A DNA stretch of 64,000 bases from Sphingobium sp. Z007 (GCF_900013425.1 NZ_FBXK01000005.1:2294001-2358000), one strand, 5' to 3'; counted from the first letter of the stretch, positions 1 through 9,208 are shown. Notes: generated by a model from the letters alone, not told the origin. Numbers and translations are program-made.

Positions 1-1
1 C

Positions 2-223
2 ATCCTCGTCAAAACCACCGCGCCGGAAGAACAGGCGACCCTGATGGAAGCCGACCCGGACCGCTATTACCGCCCCGCCTATTTCGGGGCCGACTGGGTC
101 GGCATCCGCCTCGACCTGGGTGACACCGACTGGGACCATATCGCGGACCGCCTCCGCGCCAGCTGGCGCCAGATCGCGCCCAAGACGCTGCTGGGCCTCA
201 TGGAAATCGCGGAAGACTTTTGA
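2..223 (+). CDS. MmcQ/YjbR family protein, C-terminal part
   Basis: The reading frame is open from the window edge to a TGA at 221-223, giving 74 residues. The part visible matches the C-terminal half of the small MmcQ/YjbR (DUF419) fold: a stretch TTAPEEQATLMEADPDRYY, then an aromatic GADWVGIRLDL strand, and the closing helix with SWRQIAPKTLL. The family is about 110-120 residues long and adopts a CyaY-like DNA-binding-type fold; its cellular role is not settled. The gene lies 42 bases upstream of the ABC ATPase on the same strand and may be cotranscribed. The start lies outside the window. Confidence 0.75.
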   Translation: MLVKTTAPEEQATLMEADPDRYYRPAYFGADWVGIRLDLGDTDWDHIADRLRASWRQIAPKTLLGLMEIAEDF

Positions 224-265
224 TCCTCTTCCTTTTGCCCGGTTCGATCCCCATAGAGTTGAGCC

Positions 266-1195
266 ATGACCGACAGCCCAGCCCCCGCGATCGAAATCCG
301 CAACCTCACCAAAGTCTATAAGGGCGGCAAGCGCGCGCTTGACGGCATCAACCTGTCGATCCCGCGCGGCCAGATCTACGGCCTGCTTGGCCCCAACGGC
401 GCGGGCAAATCGACCACGATCAACATTCTGGCGGGCATGGTGAACAAGAGCGCAGGCGACGTCAGCATCTGGGGCTTCGACATCGACGCCCACCCCCGCA
501 ACGCGAAAAACTCGATCGGCATCGTGCCGCAGGAAATTGTCTTCGATCCCTTCTTCACCCCGTTCGAGACGCTGGAAAACACCGCCGGCTTCTACGGGGT
601 GCCCAAGGACCGCCGCCGCACGATGGAATTGCTGCGCGCGGTGCATCTGGACGACAAGGCCCATGCCTATGCCCGCACGCTGTCGGGGGGCATGAAGCGC
701 CGCCTGCTGGTGGCCAAGGCGATGGTGCACAGCCCGCCGATCCTGGTGCTGGACGAACCGACTGCGGGCGTGGACGTGCAATTGCGCCAGCAGCTTTGGG
801 AATATGTCCGCGAATTGAACGCCCTGGGCGTGACGATTGTGCTGACCACCCATTATCTGGAAGAAGCCGAGCAATTGTGCGACCGCATCGGCATCATCAA
901 CCATGGCCAGCTCATCACCGACAAGCCGACCCGCGAATTGCTGGCGATGGCGCAGGAAAAGGTCGTTCAGGTCACGGTGGATCGCGACGTGACGATGATC
1001 CCCGACGCCCCCTGTTTCGAGAAAATAGACCTGTCGGACGACCGCACCCTGACCATCACCTATATGAAGGACCGCGCCAATGCCGGCCAGGTGCTCAGCG
1101 CCGTGCAGGCTAGCGGGCTGGCGATCGTGGACGTGGTGACCCGCGACCCGGATTTGGAGGATGTGTTCCTGAATTTGACGGCGGCGGCCGAGTGA
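266..1195 (+). CDS. ABC-2 type transporter ATP-binding protein
   Basis: A 309-residue ATPase subunit of an exporter of the ABC-2/DrrA type, energising a membrane permease from the cytoplasmic face. Walker A (GPNGAGKST) is at residues 42-50, the ABC signature LSGGMKRR at 139-146, Walker B ILVLDEP at 159-165 and the H-loop histidine in TTH near 196. The C-terminal 80 residues form the regulatory extension typical of drug and polysaccharide exporters. No permease gene is adjacent on the visible side; the next gene is an unrelated nuclease, so the permease is either left of the window or elsewhere. The stop codon overlaps the GTG of the nuclease frame by two bases. Confidence 0.9.
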   Translation: MTDSPAPAIEIRNLTKVYKGGKRALDGINLSIPRGQIYGLLGPNGAGKSTTINILAGMVNKSAGDVSIWGFDIDAHPRNAKNSIGIVPQEIVFDPFFTPFETLENTAGFYGVPKDRRRTMELLRAVHLDDKAHAYARTLSGGMKRRLLVAKAMVHSPPILVLDEPTAGVDVQLRQQLWEYVRELNALGVTIVLTTHYLEEAEQLCDRIGIINHGQLITDKPTRELLAMAQEKVVQVTVDRDVTMIPDAPCFEKIDLSDDRTLTITYMKDRANAGQVLSAVQASGLAIVDVVTRDPDLEDVFLNLTAAAE

Positions 1196-1629
1196 CTCCC
1201 CCTCCCGCAAGCGGGAGGGGGCTGGGGGGTGGGCCAGCGCCAACCTTCAAACAAAGGGATACCGCTCGCGCAAAATCTTTGAGGAATGAAGCCTCACTAC
1301 CCGAACGGTTGCTGTGGCAACATCTGCGCAACCGCCAATTAAACGGTCATAAGTTTAGCCGCCAAATGCCTATCGGCCCCTATTCCGCTGACTTCCTCTG
1401 CCGAGAAGCCAAATTGATTGTTGAATTGGATGGCCATAGCCATGGCTTCAGCGCCGACTATGACGCGCGCCGGGACAAATATTGCCGCAGGGAAGGGTTC
1501 ACAATCTTGCGCTTTTCAAATGCAGATGTGATGGGGCACCTGGACGGCGTTCTGTCGCGAATTATCGCCACCCTTGCGCAGGCCCACCCCCGGCCCCTCC
1601 CGCAAGCGGGAGGGGAGCAGGAACAATAA
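1192..1629 (+). CDS. DUF559 family endonuclease-like protein
   Basis: The frame encodes 145 residues beginning at a GTG that overlaps the preceding stop. Core residues about 20-130 match DUF559, a Vsr/PD-(D/E)XK-like nuclease fold: ARAKSLRNEASLPERLLW, then the active-site region DFLCREAKLIVELDG with candidate metal ligands D, E, K and D, and the closing strand FTILRF. The first 15 residues (PPPASGRGLGGGP) and the last 15 (PRPLPQAGGE) are translated from the two arms of an inverted repeat, so the true functional protein may start further in. The stop TAA overlaps the nadB ATG by one base. DUF559 proteins are widespread in alphaproteobacteria; their biological role is not established. Confidence 0.8.
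   Translation: MTPPPASGRGLGGGPAPTFKQRDTARAKSLRNEASLPERLLWQHLRNRQLNGHKFSRQMPIGPYSADFLCREAKLIVELDGHSHGFSADYDARRDKYCRREGFTILRFSNADVMGHLDGVLSRIIATLAQAHPRPLPQAGGEQEQ
1198..1235. repeat. Left terminal copy of palindromic repeat flanking DUF559
   Basis: Positions 1198-1221 are a perfect palindrome (CCCCCTCCCGC, AA, GCGGGAGGGGG), followed by a G-rich tail CTGGGGGGTGGGCC. The same block occurs inverted at 1581-1615. The repeat supplies the first dozen or so codons of the DUF559 frame and follows directly after the ABC ATPase stop. Confidence 0.85.
1581..1615. repeat. Right terminal inverted copy of palindromic repeat
   Basis: GGCCCACCCCCGG followed by the perfect palindrome CCCCTCCCGC-AA-GCGGGAGGGG at 1594-1615. 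It is the inverse of the block at 1198-1235 with small differences in the G/C run lengths. The two blocks bracket the DUF559 core as terminal inverted repeats of a unit of about 418 bases. Confidence 0.85.
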
Positions 1630-3233
1630 TGACCACCACCACCCATGACGTCATCATCATCGGTTCCGGCGCGGCGGGGCTGACGGCCGCCATCAACCTT
1701 GCGCAGGATCGCAAGGTGCTGGTGCTGGCCAAGGGCGCGCTGGATGGCGGGTCCACCAACTGGGCGCAAGGCGGCATTGCCGCCGTACTCGACGCCGGTG
1801 ACAGTTTCGAGGCGCATGTCGAAGATACGATGGTCGCAGGCGCGGGCCTCAACGATCGCGCCACGGTCGAGTTCGTCGTGTCCGAAGCCCCCGCCGCCAT
1901 CGATCGTCTTGCTGCGCTCGGCGTGCCCTTCAACGGGGGCGAGGAGTTTGGCGAGCGCTGGCACCTGACGCGCGAAGGCGGGCACAGCCACCGCCGCATC
2001 ATCCATGTCGATGACGCCACCGGCCATGCGGTGCAGGTCGCCCTGCTCAAGGCCGCGCGCGCCAATCCCAACATCACGTTGATGGAGGATATGGTCGCGA
2101 TCGACCTCATCACCTCGCGGCATGGGGAACGCTATTCAGGCGACGGCCATGTCTGGGGCGTCTATGCCTTCAACAAGAAGACCAAGCGGGTCGACGCGCT
2201 GCTGGGCCGGGCGACGATCCTGTGCACCGGCGGCGCGGGCCGCACCTATCTCTTTTCGACAGCGCCCAGGGGAGCGACCGGCGACGGCATCGCCATGGCC
2301 TGGCGCGCGGGGTGCCGCGTGTCGAACATGGAAATGAACCAGTTCCACCCGACCTGCCTCTACAATCTGGAGATCAAGAATTTCCTGATTACCGAAGCGG
2401 TGCGCGGCGAAGGCGGACACCTGAAACTCCCCCCCGGCGTGCCGGGCGGCGGCGAGCGGTTCATGCCCCGCTTCGACCCGCGCGAGGAACTGGCCCCGCG
2501 CGATATCGTCGCCCGCGCCATCGACCATGAGATCAAGCGGCTTGGCCTCGACTATGTCCATCTCGACATCAGCCATAAAGACCCCGCTTTCGTGCGGCAT
2601 CACTTCCCGACCATCTACGCGCGGCTGCTGGATCTCGACATCGACATCACGAAGGAGCCGATCCCGGTCGTCCCCGCGCAACATTATACCTGCGGCGGCG
2701 TGGTGATCGACCTGGACGGCCGCACCGACCTGCCGGGCCTCTATGCGGCGGGCGAAGTCAGCGAGAGCGGCCTCCATGGAGCGAACCGCCTCGCCTCCAA
2801 CTCGCTGCTCGAATGTTTCGTCTTCGGCGAAGCGGCGGCCAAGCATATCCGCGCGCATTGGGACGATCTGCCCGCCCCCCCGCCAATTCGGCCGTGGGAC
2901 GAAAGCCGCGTTACCAACAGCGACGAGGAAGTCATCGTCCAGCACAACTGGAAGGAAATCCGTCGCTTCATGTGGGACTATGTCGGCATCGTCCGCACCA
3001 CCAAGCGGCTGGAGCGCGCGCAGCATCGCGTCACCCTGCTGGCGCAGGAGGTGGACGACTATTATGGCAATTTCCGAGTCACCCCCGACCTCATCGAACT
3101 GCGCAACCTGCTCGAAGTCGCCCGGCTGATTGTCCGCTCCGCCCTCCATCGCAGGGAAAGCCGGGGCCTGCACTATATACTCGACTATCCCGAAACCTTG
3201 GCGCAGGCGGTGGACACGGTATTGGCGCCTTAA
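1629..3233 (+). CDS. nadB: L-aspartate oxidase
   Basis: A flavoprotein of 534 residues that oxidises L-aspartate to iminoaspartate, the first step of de novo NAD synthesis in the cytoplasm. The FAD-binding dinucleotide motif IIIGSGAAGLTAA is near residues 9-21, followed by the conserved GGSTNWAQGGIAA block; the substrate region HPTCLY and the FAD-contacting GLHGANRLASNSLLE motif near residue 380 are intact. The ATG at 1629 is chosen because the FAD motif then falls at the usual distance; upstream codons of the longer frame are translated repeat. It shares one base (TAATG) with the DUF559 stop, so translation may be coupled. nadA and nadC are not in the window. Confidence 0.95.
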   Translation: MTTTTHDVIIIGSGAAGLTAAINLAQDRKVLVLAKGALDGGSTNWAQGGIAAVLDAGDSFEAHVEDTMVAGAGLNDRATVEFVVSEAPAAIDRLAALGVPFNGGEEFGERWHLTREGGHSHRRIIHVDDATGHAVQVALLKAARANPNITLMEDMVAIDLITSRHGERYSGDGHVWGVYAFNKKTKRVDALLGRATILCTGGAGRTYLFSTAPRGATGDGIAMAWRAGCRVSNMEMNQFHPTCLYNLEIKNFLITEAVRGEGGHLKLPPGVPGGGERFMPRFDPREELAPRDIVARAIDHEIKRLGLDYVHLDISHKDPAFVRHHFPTIYARLLDLDIDITKEPIPVVPAQHYTCGGVVIDLDGRTDLPGLYAAGEVSESGLHGANRLASNSLLECFVFGEAAAKHIRAHWDDLPAPPPIRPWDESRVTNSDEEVIVQHNWKEIRRFMWDYVGIVRTTKRLERAQHRVTLLAQEVDDYYGNFRVTPDLIELRNLLEVARLIVRSALHRRESRGLHYILDYPETLAQAVDTVLAP

Positions 3234-3284
3234 GGCCGACGGCTCTTTCCTACAGTCGCTTTCCAGGACATGATCCGACCCATG

Positions 3285-4127
3285 TCACGCCGCCAGAAAT
3301 GCCTTCAACGCCGCATTGAAGCGCGTCGGCTGGTCGCCCATGACCATATGACCGCTCGGCCCGATCGGCTTGAGCAAAGCGGCTTTGCACGGCGCATAGG
3401 CGGTCCGGAACCGGCTGGTGATAGCGGCGGCCTGCTCGGCATCGCTGCCGACCGCATAGACGACCTCCAACGGTGCGGCGAGCCGCGGCAATTGGGGCGT
3501 CAGATCGATATTCGCCAGGTCGCGCAGCGCATTGGCGATGACATCGGGGTCGCTGCCCTTGGCACCCGGCGTCTGCGCCACCATCTGCGCCAGATAGCGC
3601 CGCCCCGCCAACGTGCCGGTCAGATAACCGCTCAACTGGTCGGCCAGAAAGCCCATGCCGCTGGCCGTCCCGCCGACCATCGCTGCCCCGGCGGGCAGCA
3701 TGTCGACCACCATCACTCGCCGCGCCAGGCCTTTGAGGCCCAGCAGCATCGCCAGCGTGCCGCCCATGCTATGCCCCACAATTGCCGGCCGCTTCAGCCC
3801 GGCCGCGGCGATATAGCGGGCGATCTCGTCGGCGACCGGCTGGACCAGCGCGCCGCTGGCATTGGCTTCCGCCGCCAGCCCCGCAAAACCGCGCACATGG
3901 ACCAGATGATAGCGATAGCCCGGCACCCCACCCAGCACGCCGTTCCAGATGCCCGGACCACTGGCCAGACCGGGGATCAGGACGACATCGGGCCCCTCGC
4001 CCCGCACATTCAACGCGATCCGCCGCGACACGAACGGCGCGGCCTGCGCCACCCCACTCCACATCGCACCACCCACAGCCAGCGCACCTATCATCAGCGC
4101 GCGCCTGTCCATTCTTATATCGATCAT
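3285..4127 (-). CDS. Exported alpha/beta hydrolase
   Basis: A 280-residue alpha/beta-hydrolase with an N-terminal export sequence (MDRRALMIGALAVGGAMWSG then AQAAP), containing an Arg-Arg pair that may direct Tat export. The nucleophile elbow GHSMGG lies near residue 120, the oxyanion region LIPGLASGPGIW near 50, and the catalytic histidine is probably in PSGHMVM near residue 257. Substrate cannot be told from sequence. Transcribed convergently with nadB (51 bases between stops) and divergently from the beta-lactamase-like gene. Confidence 0.8.
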   Translation of the reverse strand: MIDIRMDRRALMIGALAVGGAMWSGVAQAAPFVSRRIALNVRGEGPDVVLIPGLASGPGIWNGVLGGVPGYRYHLVHVRGFAGLAAEANASGALVQPVADEIARYIAAAGLKRPAIVGHSMGGTLAMLLGLKGLARRVMVVDMLPAGAAMVGGTASGMGFLADQLSGYLTGTLAGRRYLAQMVAQTPGAKGSDPDVIANALRDLANIDLTPQLPRLAAPLEVVYAVGSDAEQAAAITSRFRTAYAPCKAALLKPIGPSGHMVMGDQPTRFNAALKAFLAA

Positions 4128-4299
4128 GCCGCCTTCTTGCCCGGCCGGTCCTGAACCGCAACTGAGCGATGTCGCATCCGATCAATCGGTTGCATCGTTC
4201 ATCCTCCTTACATCGCATTTGTGGAATCATTCGTCGCATGGGTCTTGCCGGGCCACCAGCCGCCCGCCCCTATGACGCCAAGAGAGTGCGGGGACGCTA

Positions 4300-5436
4300 A
4301 TGACATTACCTAAAAGCCGGCGCGGTTCTGCGCGCCTGGTCCTGTTGATTGCGGCGCTGTCGGCCTGTGTGAGCGCGCCAGAGCCGCCAGCGGCGCAGGC
4401 AGCCGCCGCGCCCCCGCAAAAGCCGCAACCCACCACCAATACTTGGCCGATCCGTCAGGTCGCCAATCCGCCCCTCCCCTATCGCGATATCGACCGGAAT
4501 GAAACGCCGCCCCCGGCGCTCGTCAGTGTCGTGCGCAATCTGGGCCAGAGCTTCAACGGCAAGGTCGGCATCGCCGTCCGCCGGATCGGCGCGGACTGGA
4601 CCGTGGCGTGGAACGGCACCGCCCTGTTCCCGCAGCAGAGCGTGTCCAAACTTTGGGTGGCGATGACCTTTCTGGACGCAGTCGATCGCGGCAAATTGCG
4701 CATCACCGATACGACCACGATCACCCGCAACGACCTGACCCTGTTCCACCAGCCGACCGCAGCGCTGGTCGCCAAGGAGGGCGGCTGGACCACCAGCTAT
4801 TCCGACCTGATGCGCCGCGCGATGACGCAGAGCGACAATACCGCCAACGACACGCTGCTGCGCGCGGTCGGCGGACCGGAAGCGGTGCGCAGCTTTCTGG
4901 CGCGGCGTATGATCAAGGATATTCGCTTTGGGCCGGGCGAACGGCTGTTGCAATCAGCCACCGCCGGGATGGACTGGCGGCAGGATTACTCCATCGGCCG
5001 CAACTTCTACGCCGCCCGCAACAAATTGCCCATGTCGGTGCGGGTGAAGGCGCTCGACAATTATCTCGCCAGCCCACCCGACGGCGCGGCCCCTTCCTCG
5101 ATCGTCCAGGCGCTGGCGAAGCTCAAGCAGAACCAGATGCTTTCCCCCGCTTCCTCCCGCCTGTTGCTGTCGATCATGGCGGAGGCGAAGACCGGACCGC
5201 AGCGGATCAAAGGCGGGGTGCCGCCGGGCTGGCACTATCTGCACAAGACCGGCACCGGTCAGGATCTGCCGCCCCGTTCGACCGGTTTCAACGATATCGG
5301 CATCATGACCGCGCCCGACGGTGCCAGCTATGCCGTGGCGGTCATGATCGGATCGACCACCGTCGGCATACCGGAACGCTGGGCGCTGATGCAGGCGGTG
5401 GCCAAAGCGGTCGCGGCGAACCACGAAACGCGCTGA
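4300..5436 (+). CDS. Class A beta-lactamase-like lipoprotein
   Basis: A 378-residue serine hydrolase of the class A beta-lactamase / PBP-like fold. A lipobox (LSAC, Cys23) predicts a lipoprotein; residues 24-60 are a Pro/Ala-rich linker. Catalytic motifs: SVSK at 114-117 (SxxK), SDN at 178-180, and KTG at 316-318. The omega-loop sequence ExxLN is not present as such; ERLLQ at 214-218 is the nearest candidate, so deacylation ability is uncertain. Compared with typical class A enzymes (about 290 residues) there is extra sequence between the omega region and the KTG strand (about 225-270). It may be a true beta-lactamase or a related peptidoglycan-active hydrolase. Confidence 0.8.
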   Translation: MTLPKSRRGSARLVLLIAALSACVSAPEPPAAQAAAAPPQKPQPTTNTWPIRQVANPPLPYRDIDRNETPPPALVSVVRNLGQSFNGKVGIAVRRIGADWTVAWNGTALFPQQSVSKLWVAMTFLDAVDRGKLRITDTTTITRNDLTLFHQPTAALVAKEGGWTTSYSDLMRRAMTQSDNTANDTLLRAVGGPEAVRSFLARRMIKDIRFGPGERLLQSATAGMDWRQDYSIGRNFYAARNKLPMSVRVKALDNYLASPPDGAAPSSIVQALAKLKQNQMLSPASSRLLLSIMAEAKTGPQRIKGGVPPGWHYLHKTGTGQDLPPRSTGFNDIGIMTAPDGASYAVAVMIGSTTVGIPERWALMQAVAKAVAANHETR

Positions 5437-5440
5437 GCGA

Positions 5441-6265
5441 TCAGAAGCGCCGCACCACGCCCAGATAGACCTGGCTGTCCGCGCTGTCCGCGTTCAGCCC
5501 GATATTGGCGCCGATATCGACCTGCACATCGTCCGACGGCTGCCAGGCGAAGGACAGGCCGCCCAGCGCTTCGGTGGCATGACCGTCCGGGTCTTCGTCG
5601 CGCGTCACCTGCGCCTCGATCGATCCCGACACGCTGTCGCTGAGCGTAAAGCCCAGTCCTGCGACGCTGCCATATGCGATATGGCGGCCATCACGATCCC
5701 CATCGACCGCCGCGTCGATTTCCGGTGTCAGGCCCAGCGAAAAGCCGCCGCCCAGGTCGAAACTCACCGGCACGATCAGCCCCGCGCCCCAGTCGCCATC
5801 CCCAATCGCCGATCCGCCCGTCGGCAAGGAGACATAGGGCATGATCGCGATCGAAAAGCCTGATCCATCGGGGTTGGACAGGTTCCGGCGCAGCGCCACC
5901 AGCACGTCGCCCACCCCTTTATCCTTCTCGACGGCACCGCTCAGACGATCGCGGATGCGCACATGGCCATAGGCGGTCCAGCCGATCTGCGCCTCCAGAT
6001 GATCGCCCAGTCCCAGCCGCACCAGCGCGTCGCCCGCCTGGATCGTGTCGGTCCGGCTCGCCGCATCCTGCTGCCGGGTCCAATCGCCCAGCCCCAGTTC
6101 CACCACCAAGCGCCCTTGGTCCACGGTGCAGGCTGGCGTGCCCAGGCCCGGCCGGTCGGCGCACAGATCGCGCGCCTCCTGCGCCATCGCCATGCCCGGC
6201 GCAAAGACCAACACGGCCCCCGCCAACCCCATCATCCGCATCATCCGCTGCCCCACTCGCATCAT
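5441..6265 (-). CDS. Outer-membrane beta-barrel 'transporter' protein
   Basis: 274 residues with a signal peptide (hydrophobic GLAGAVLVFAPGMAMAQ, cleavage after AMA). The mature part alternates short amphipathic strands and glycine-rich turns and ends in YLGVVRRF, with the terminal Phe expected for Bam-inserted outer-membrane barrels. Layout resembles the PF13557-type 'Phenol_MetA_deg'/transporter family, for which ligand is unknown. It ends four bases from the stop of the beta-lactamase-like gene (convergent). Its start lies 148 bases from polA, in a divergent promoter region. Confidence 0.65.
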   Translation of the reverse strand: MMRVGQRMMRMMGLAGAVLVFAPGMAMAQEARDLCADRPGLGTPACTVDQGRLVVELGLGDWTRQQDAASRTDTIQAGDALVRLGLGDHLEAQIGWTAYGHVRIRDRLSGAVEKDKGVGDVLVALRRNLSNPDGSGFSIAIMPYVSLPTGGSAIGDGDWGAGLIVPVSFDLGGGFSLGLTPEIDAAVDGDRDGRHIAYGSVAGLGFTLSDSVSGSIEAQVTRDEDPDGHATEALGGLSFAWQPSDDVQVDIGANIGLNADSADSQVYLGVVRRF

Positions 6266-6413
6266 CGTCTCCCCTTGACCGCGACGCTATATGCACTGTC
6301 CCATCGGAAATGATGCAGAAATAATGAGGCGTTGCAGCGAGCAAGCCGTCGCGGACAGTCCCATGACCGCTGCCCACTGGAGAGGCGGCGCGTAACCCGC
6401 TATCCCCCTCCCC

Positions 6414-9203
6414 ATGACCCAGAATCACCTCTATCTCGTCGATGGCAGCGGCTATATCTTCCGCGCCTATCACCAGCTTCCCCCGCTCACCAACCAGCAT
6501 GGCCAGCCCGTCGGCGCCGTCTATGGCTATACCACCATGCTGTGGAAACTGGCCGAGGAGCTGGGCAAGGCGGAGGGGCCGACGCATATGGCGGTGATCC
6601 TGGACAAGGGATCGCACACCTTCCGCAACGATATGTACGACCAGTATAAGGCGCACCGCCCGCCTGCGCCGGAGGATCTGGTCCCCCAATTCCCCATGAT
6701 CCGCGACGCCACCCGCGCCTTCTCCCTCCCATGTATCGAGGAAGCCGGGTTCGAGGCGGACGACATCATCGCCACCTACACTAGGGCGGCGGTCGCGGCG
6801 GGCTGGCATGTCACCATCGTCAGCTCCGACAAGGATCTGATGCAACTGATCCAGCCTGGCGTCGATATGTACGACACAATGAAGAATGAGCGGCGCGGGG
6901 CCGACTATGTGGTCGGCAAATTCGGCGTGCAGCCCGAACAGCTAGGCGACGTACTGGCGCTGATGGGCGACAGCGTGGACAATGTGCCGGGCGTGCCGGG
7001 CATCGGCCCCAAGACCGCTTCGAAACTGATAACCGAATATGGCGACCTGGAATCCGTACTGGCCGCCGCGCCCGCCATGAAGAAATCCAAGATGCAGGAA
7101 AACCTCATCGCCCATGCCGACATGGCGCGGCTTTCGCGACGGCTGGTGGCGCTGCACGATACGATGGACCTGCCCGAACCGCTGGACGATCTGACGCTCA
7201 AGGGCATCCCCAAGGAGCCGTTACAGGAATTCCTGTCGCATCATGGTTTCAAGACGCTGCTGGGTCGCCTCGGCGCGCCCGCCGCCGCCGTCGCGGTGGC
7301 CAGCGCCGCGGCCGCTACCTCCGCGCTCACCCCGCCCGCCGCACCGGCCGCTGTGGAACACCCCCCGATCGATTGTGCCCTTTACGAAACCGTTACCACC
7401 ACAGAGCAACTCGAAGCCTGGATCGCAAATGCCTATGCGCTGGGCGTCGTCGCGGTCGACACCGAAACCGACAGTCTGGACAGCATGGAATCGGGCCTGG
7501 TCGGCATCAGCCTGTCCACCGGGCCGGGCCGGGCCTGCTACATCCCGCTCGCCCACCGTTCCGCCGACGACATGTTTGGCGAAGTGCCGCCGCAAATCCC
7601 GCTCGACACCGCGATCCGCCTGCTGCGTCCGCTCCTCGCCGACGATGCGGTGCTAAAGGTCGGCCATAATATCAAATATGACCTCAACGTCCTGGCTCGT
7701 GTTGGGCTGGAGGTGACGCCGATCGACGATTCGATGGTGATGAGCTTCGACCTCGACGCTGGCAAGTCGCTGGGCGGCCATGGCATGGATGAAGCCGCCA
7801 GCGTCCACCTGGCGCACACCTGCATCAGCTTCAAGGAGGTCACCGGCACCGGCAAGAAAGCGATCAGCTTCGCCCATGTGCCCCTCGACCGGGCGACCGC
7901 CTATGCCGCGGAAGACGCAGAAGTCACCTGGCGGCTGTGGCACAAGCTGTCGCAGCGCCTGGCGGCCGAGCGCGTTACCCGCGTCTATCAGTTGGTCGAC
8001 CGGCCGCTGATCCCCGTAGTCGCAGCCATGGAGCGCCATGGGATCAAGGTCGATCGCGAGCAGCTATCGCGCCTGTCCGGCACCTTCTCCCAATCGATGG
8101 CGGGACTGGAGGCGGAAATCTTCGACCTGGCCGGCCACCCCTTCACCATCGGCTCGCCCCAGCAGCTGGGCGTCGTCCTGTTCGACGAAATGGGGCTGAA
8201 GGGCGGCAAGAAGGGCAAGAGCGGCACCTATTCCACCGACGTCACCGTGCTGGAAAAATTGAAGGCCGAAGGCTCGAAGATCAGCGGGCTGGTGCTGGAA
8301 TGGCGGCAGCTGTCCAAGCTCAAATCCACCTATACCGACGCCCTGCAACAGCAGGTCAACCCCGACACGGGCCGCGTCCACACCAGCTACAGCCTCACCG
8401 GCGCGCAGACTGGAAGGCTGTCCTCGACCGATCCGAACCTTCAGAATATCCCGATCCGCACCGAAATCGGTCGCCAGATCCGCCACGCCTTCGTCGCGGA
8501 ACCGGGCAATGTCATCCTCGCGGCAGACTATAGCCAGATCGAATTGCGCCTGGCCGCCCATATGGCCGATGTGCCTGCGCTGCGCGACGCTTTCGCGGCG
8601 GGCGAGGACATTCACGCCGCCACGGCGCAACAATTGTTCGGGGAGGTCAATCGCGAGACGCGCGGCCGCGCCAAGACGATCAACTTCGCCATCCTCTACG
8701 GCATTTCGCGCTGGGGCCTGGCAGGTCGACTAGAGATCAGCGCGGACGAAGCGCAGGACATGATTAGCCGCTATTATGAGCGCTTCCCCGGCATCAGCGT
8801 CTATATCAACGAAACGCTGGAAAAGGCGCGCGCCAACGGCTTCACCGAGACGTTGTTCGGCCGCAAGACCTGGTTCCCGCGCATCGCCGCACCGATCCAG
8901 CATGAACGGCAGGGCGCCGAACGCGCCGCGATCAACGCCCCGATCCAGGGCACCAGCGCTGACATCATCAAACGGGCGATGGCGCGCATGGGGCCAGCAC
9001 TGGAGCAGGCGGGGCTAAACCGCGTTCGGATGCTGCTTCAGGTCCATGACGAACTGGTGTTTGAACTGCCAGAAGGCGACGTCGAAGCCGCGAGCGCGGT
9101 GATCCGCCGGGTGATGGAAAGCGCCGCCGAACCGATCGTGACGCTCAGCGTCCCGTTGGGCGTGGAGATCGGCACGGGCGCGAGTTGGGGCGCGGCGCAT
9201 TGA
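6414..9203 (+). CDS. polA: DNA polymerase I
   Basis: 929 residues, the usual length. Residues 1-285 are the 5'-3' exonuclease (LVDGSGYIFRAYH, VSSDKDLMQLI, helix-hairpin-helix VPGVPGIGPKTA). Residues about 320-515 are the 3'-5' proofreading domain with an intact DTETDSLD exo-I motif, so proofreading is likely active. The polymerase domain carries motif A (ADYSQIELR), the O-helix RGRAKTINFAILYG and motif C (QVHDELVFE). Acts in Okazaki fragment maturation and excision repair. A clear terminator follows at 9209-9240. Confidence 0.97.
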   Translation: MTQNHLYLVDGSGYIFRAYHQLPPLTNQHGQPVGAVYGYTTMLWKLAEELGKAEGPTHMAVILDKGSHTFRNDMYDQYKAHRPPAPEDLVPQFPMIRDATRAFSLPCIEEAGFEADDIIATYTRAAVAAGWHVTIVSSDKDLMQLIQPGVDMYDTMKNERRGADYVVGKFGVQPEQLGDVLALMGDSVDNVPGVPGIGPKTASKLITEYGDLESVLAAAPAMKKSKMQENLIAHADMARLSRRLVALHDTMDLPEPLDDLTLKGIPKEPLQEFLSHHGFKTLLGRLGAPAAAVAVASAAAATSALTPPAAPAAVEHPPIDCALYETVTTTEQLEAWIANAYALGVVAVDTETDSLDSMESGLVGISLSTGPGRACYIPLAHRSADDMFGEVPPQIPLDTAIRLLRPLLADDAVLKVGHNIKYDLNVLARVGLEVTPIDDSMVMSFDLDAGKSLGGHGMDEAASVHLAHTCISFKEVTGTGKKAISFAHVPLDRATAYAAEDAEVTWRLWHKLSQRLAAERVTRVYQLVDRPLIPVVAAMERHGIKVDREQLSRLSGTFSQSMAGLEAEIFDLAGHPFTIGSPQQLGVVLFDEMGLKGGKKGKSGTYSTDVTVLEKLKAEGSKISGLVLEWRQLSKLKSTYTDALQQQVNPDTGRVHTSYSLTGAQTGRLSSTDPNLQNIPIRTEIGRQIRHAFVAEPGNVILAADYSQIELRLAAHMADVPALRDAFAAGEDIHAATAQQLFGEVNRETRGRAKTINFAILYGISRWGLAGRLEISADEAQDMISRYYERFPGISVYINETLEKARANGFTETLFGRKTWFPRIAAPIQHERQGAERAAINAPIQGTSADIIKRAMARMGPALEQAGLNRVRMLLQVHDELVFELPEGDVEAASAVIRRVMESAAEPIVTLSVPLGVEIGTGASWGAAH

Positions 9204-9208
9204 TAAAC

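Noticed and set aside
1458..2123. Minus-strand frame opposite nadB
   Set aside because: Antisense to a gene with complete flavoprotein motifs; no family features.
3270..4154. Long plus-strand frame opposite the alpha/beta hydrolase
   Set aside because: Sequence is rich in Arg, His and Gln with no motifs; it is the shadow of a gene with full hydrolase motifs on the other strand.
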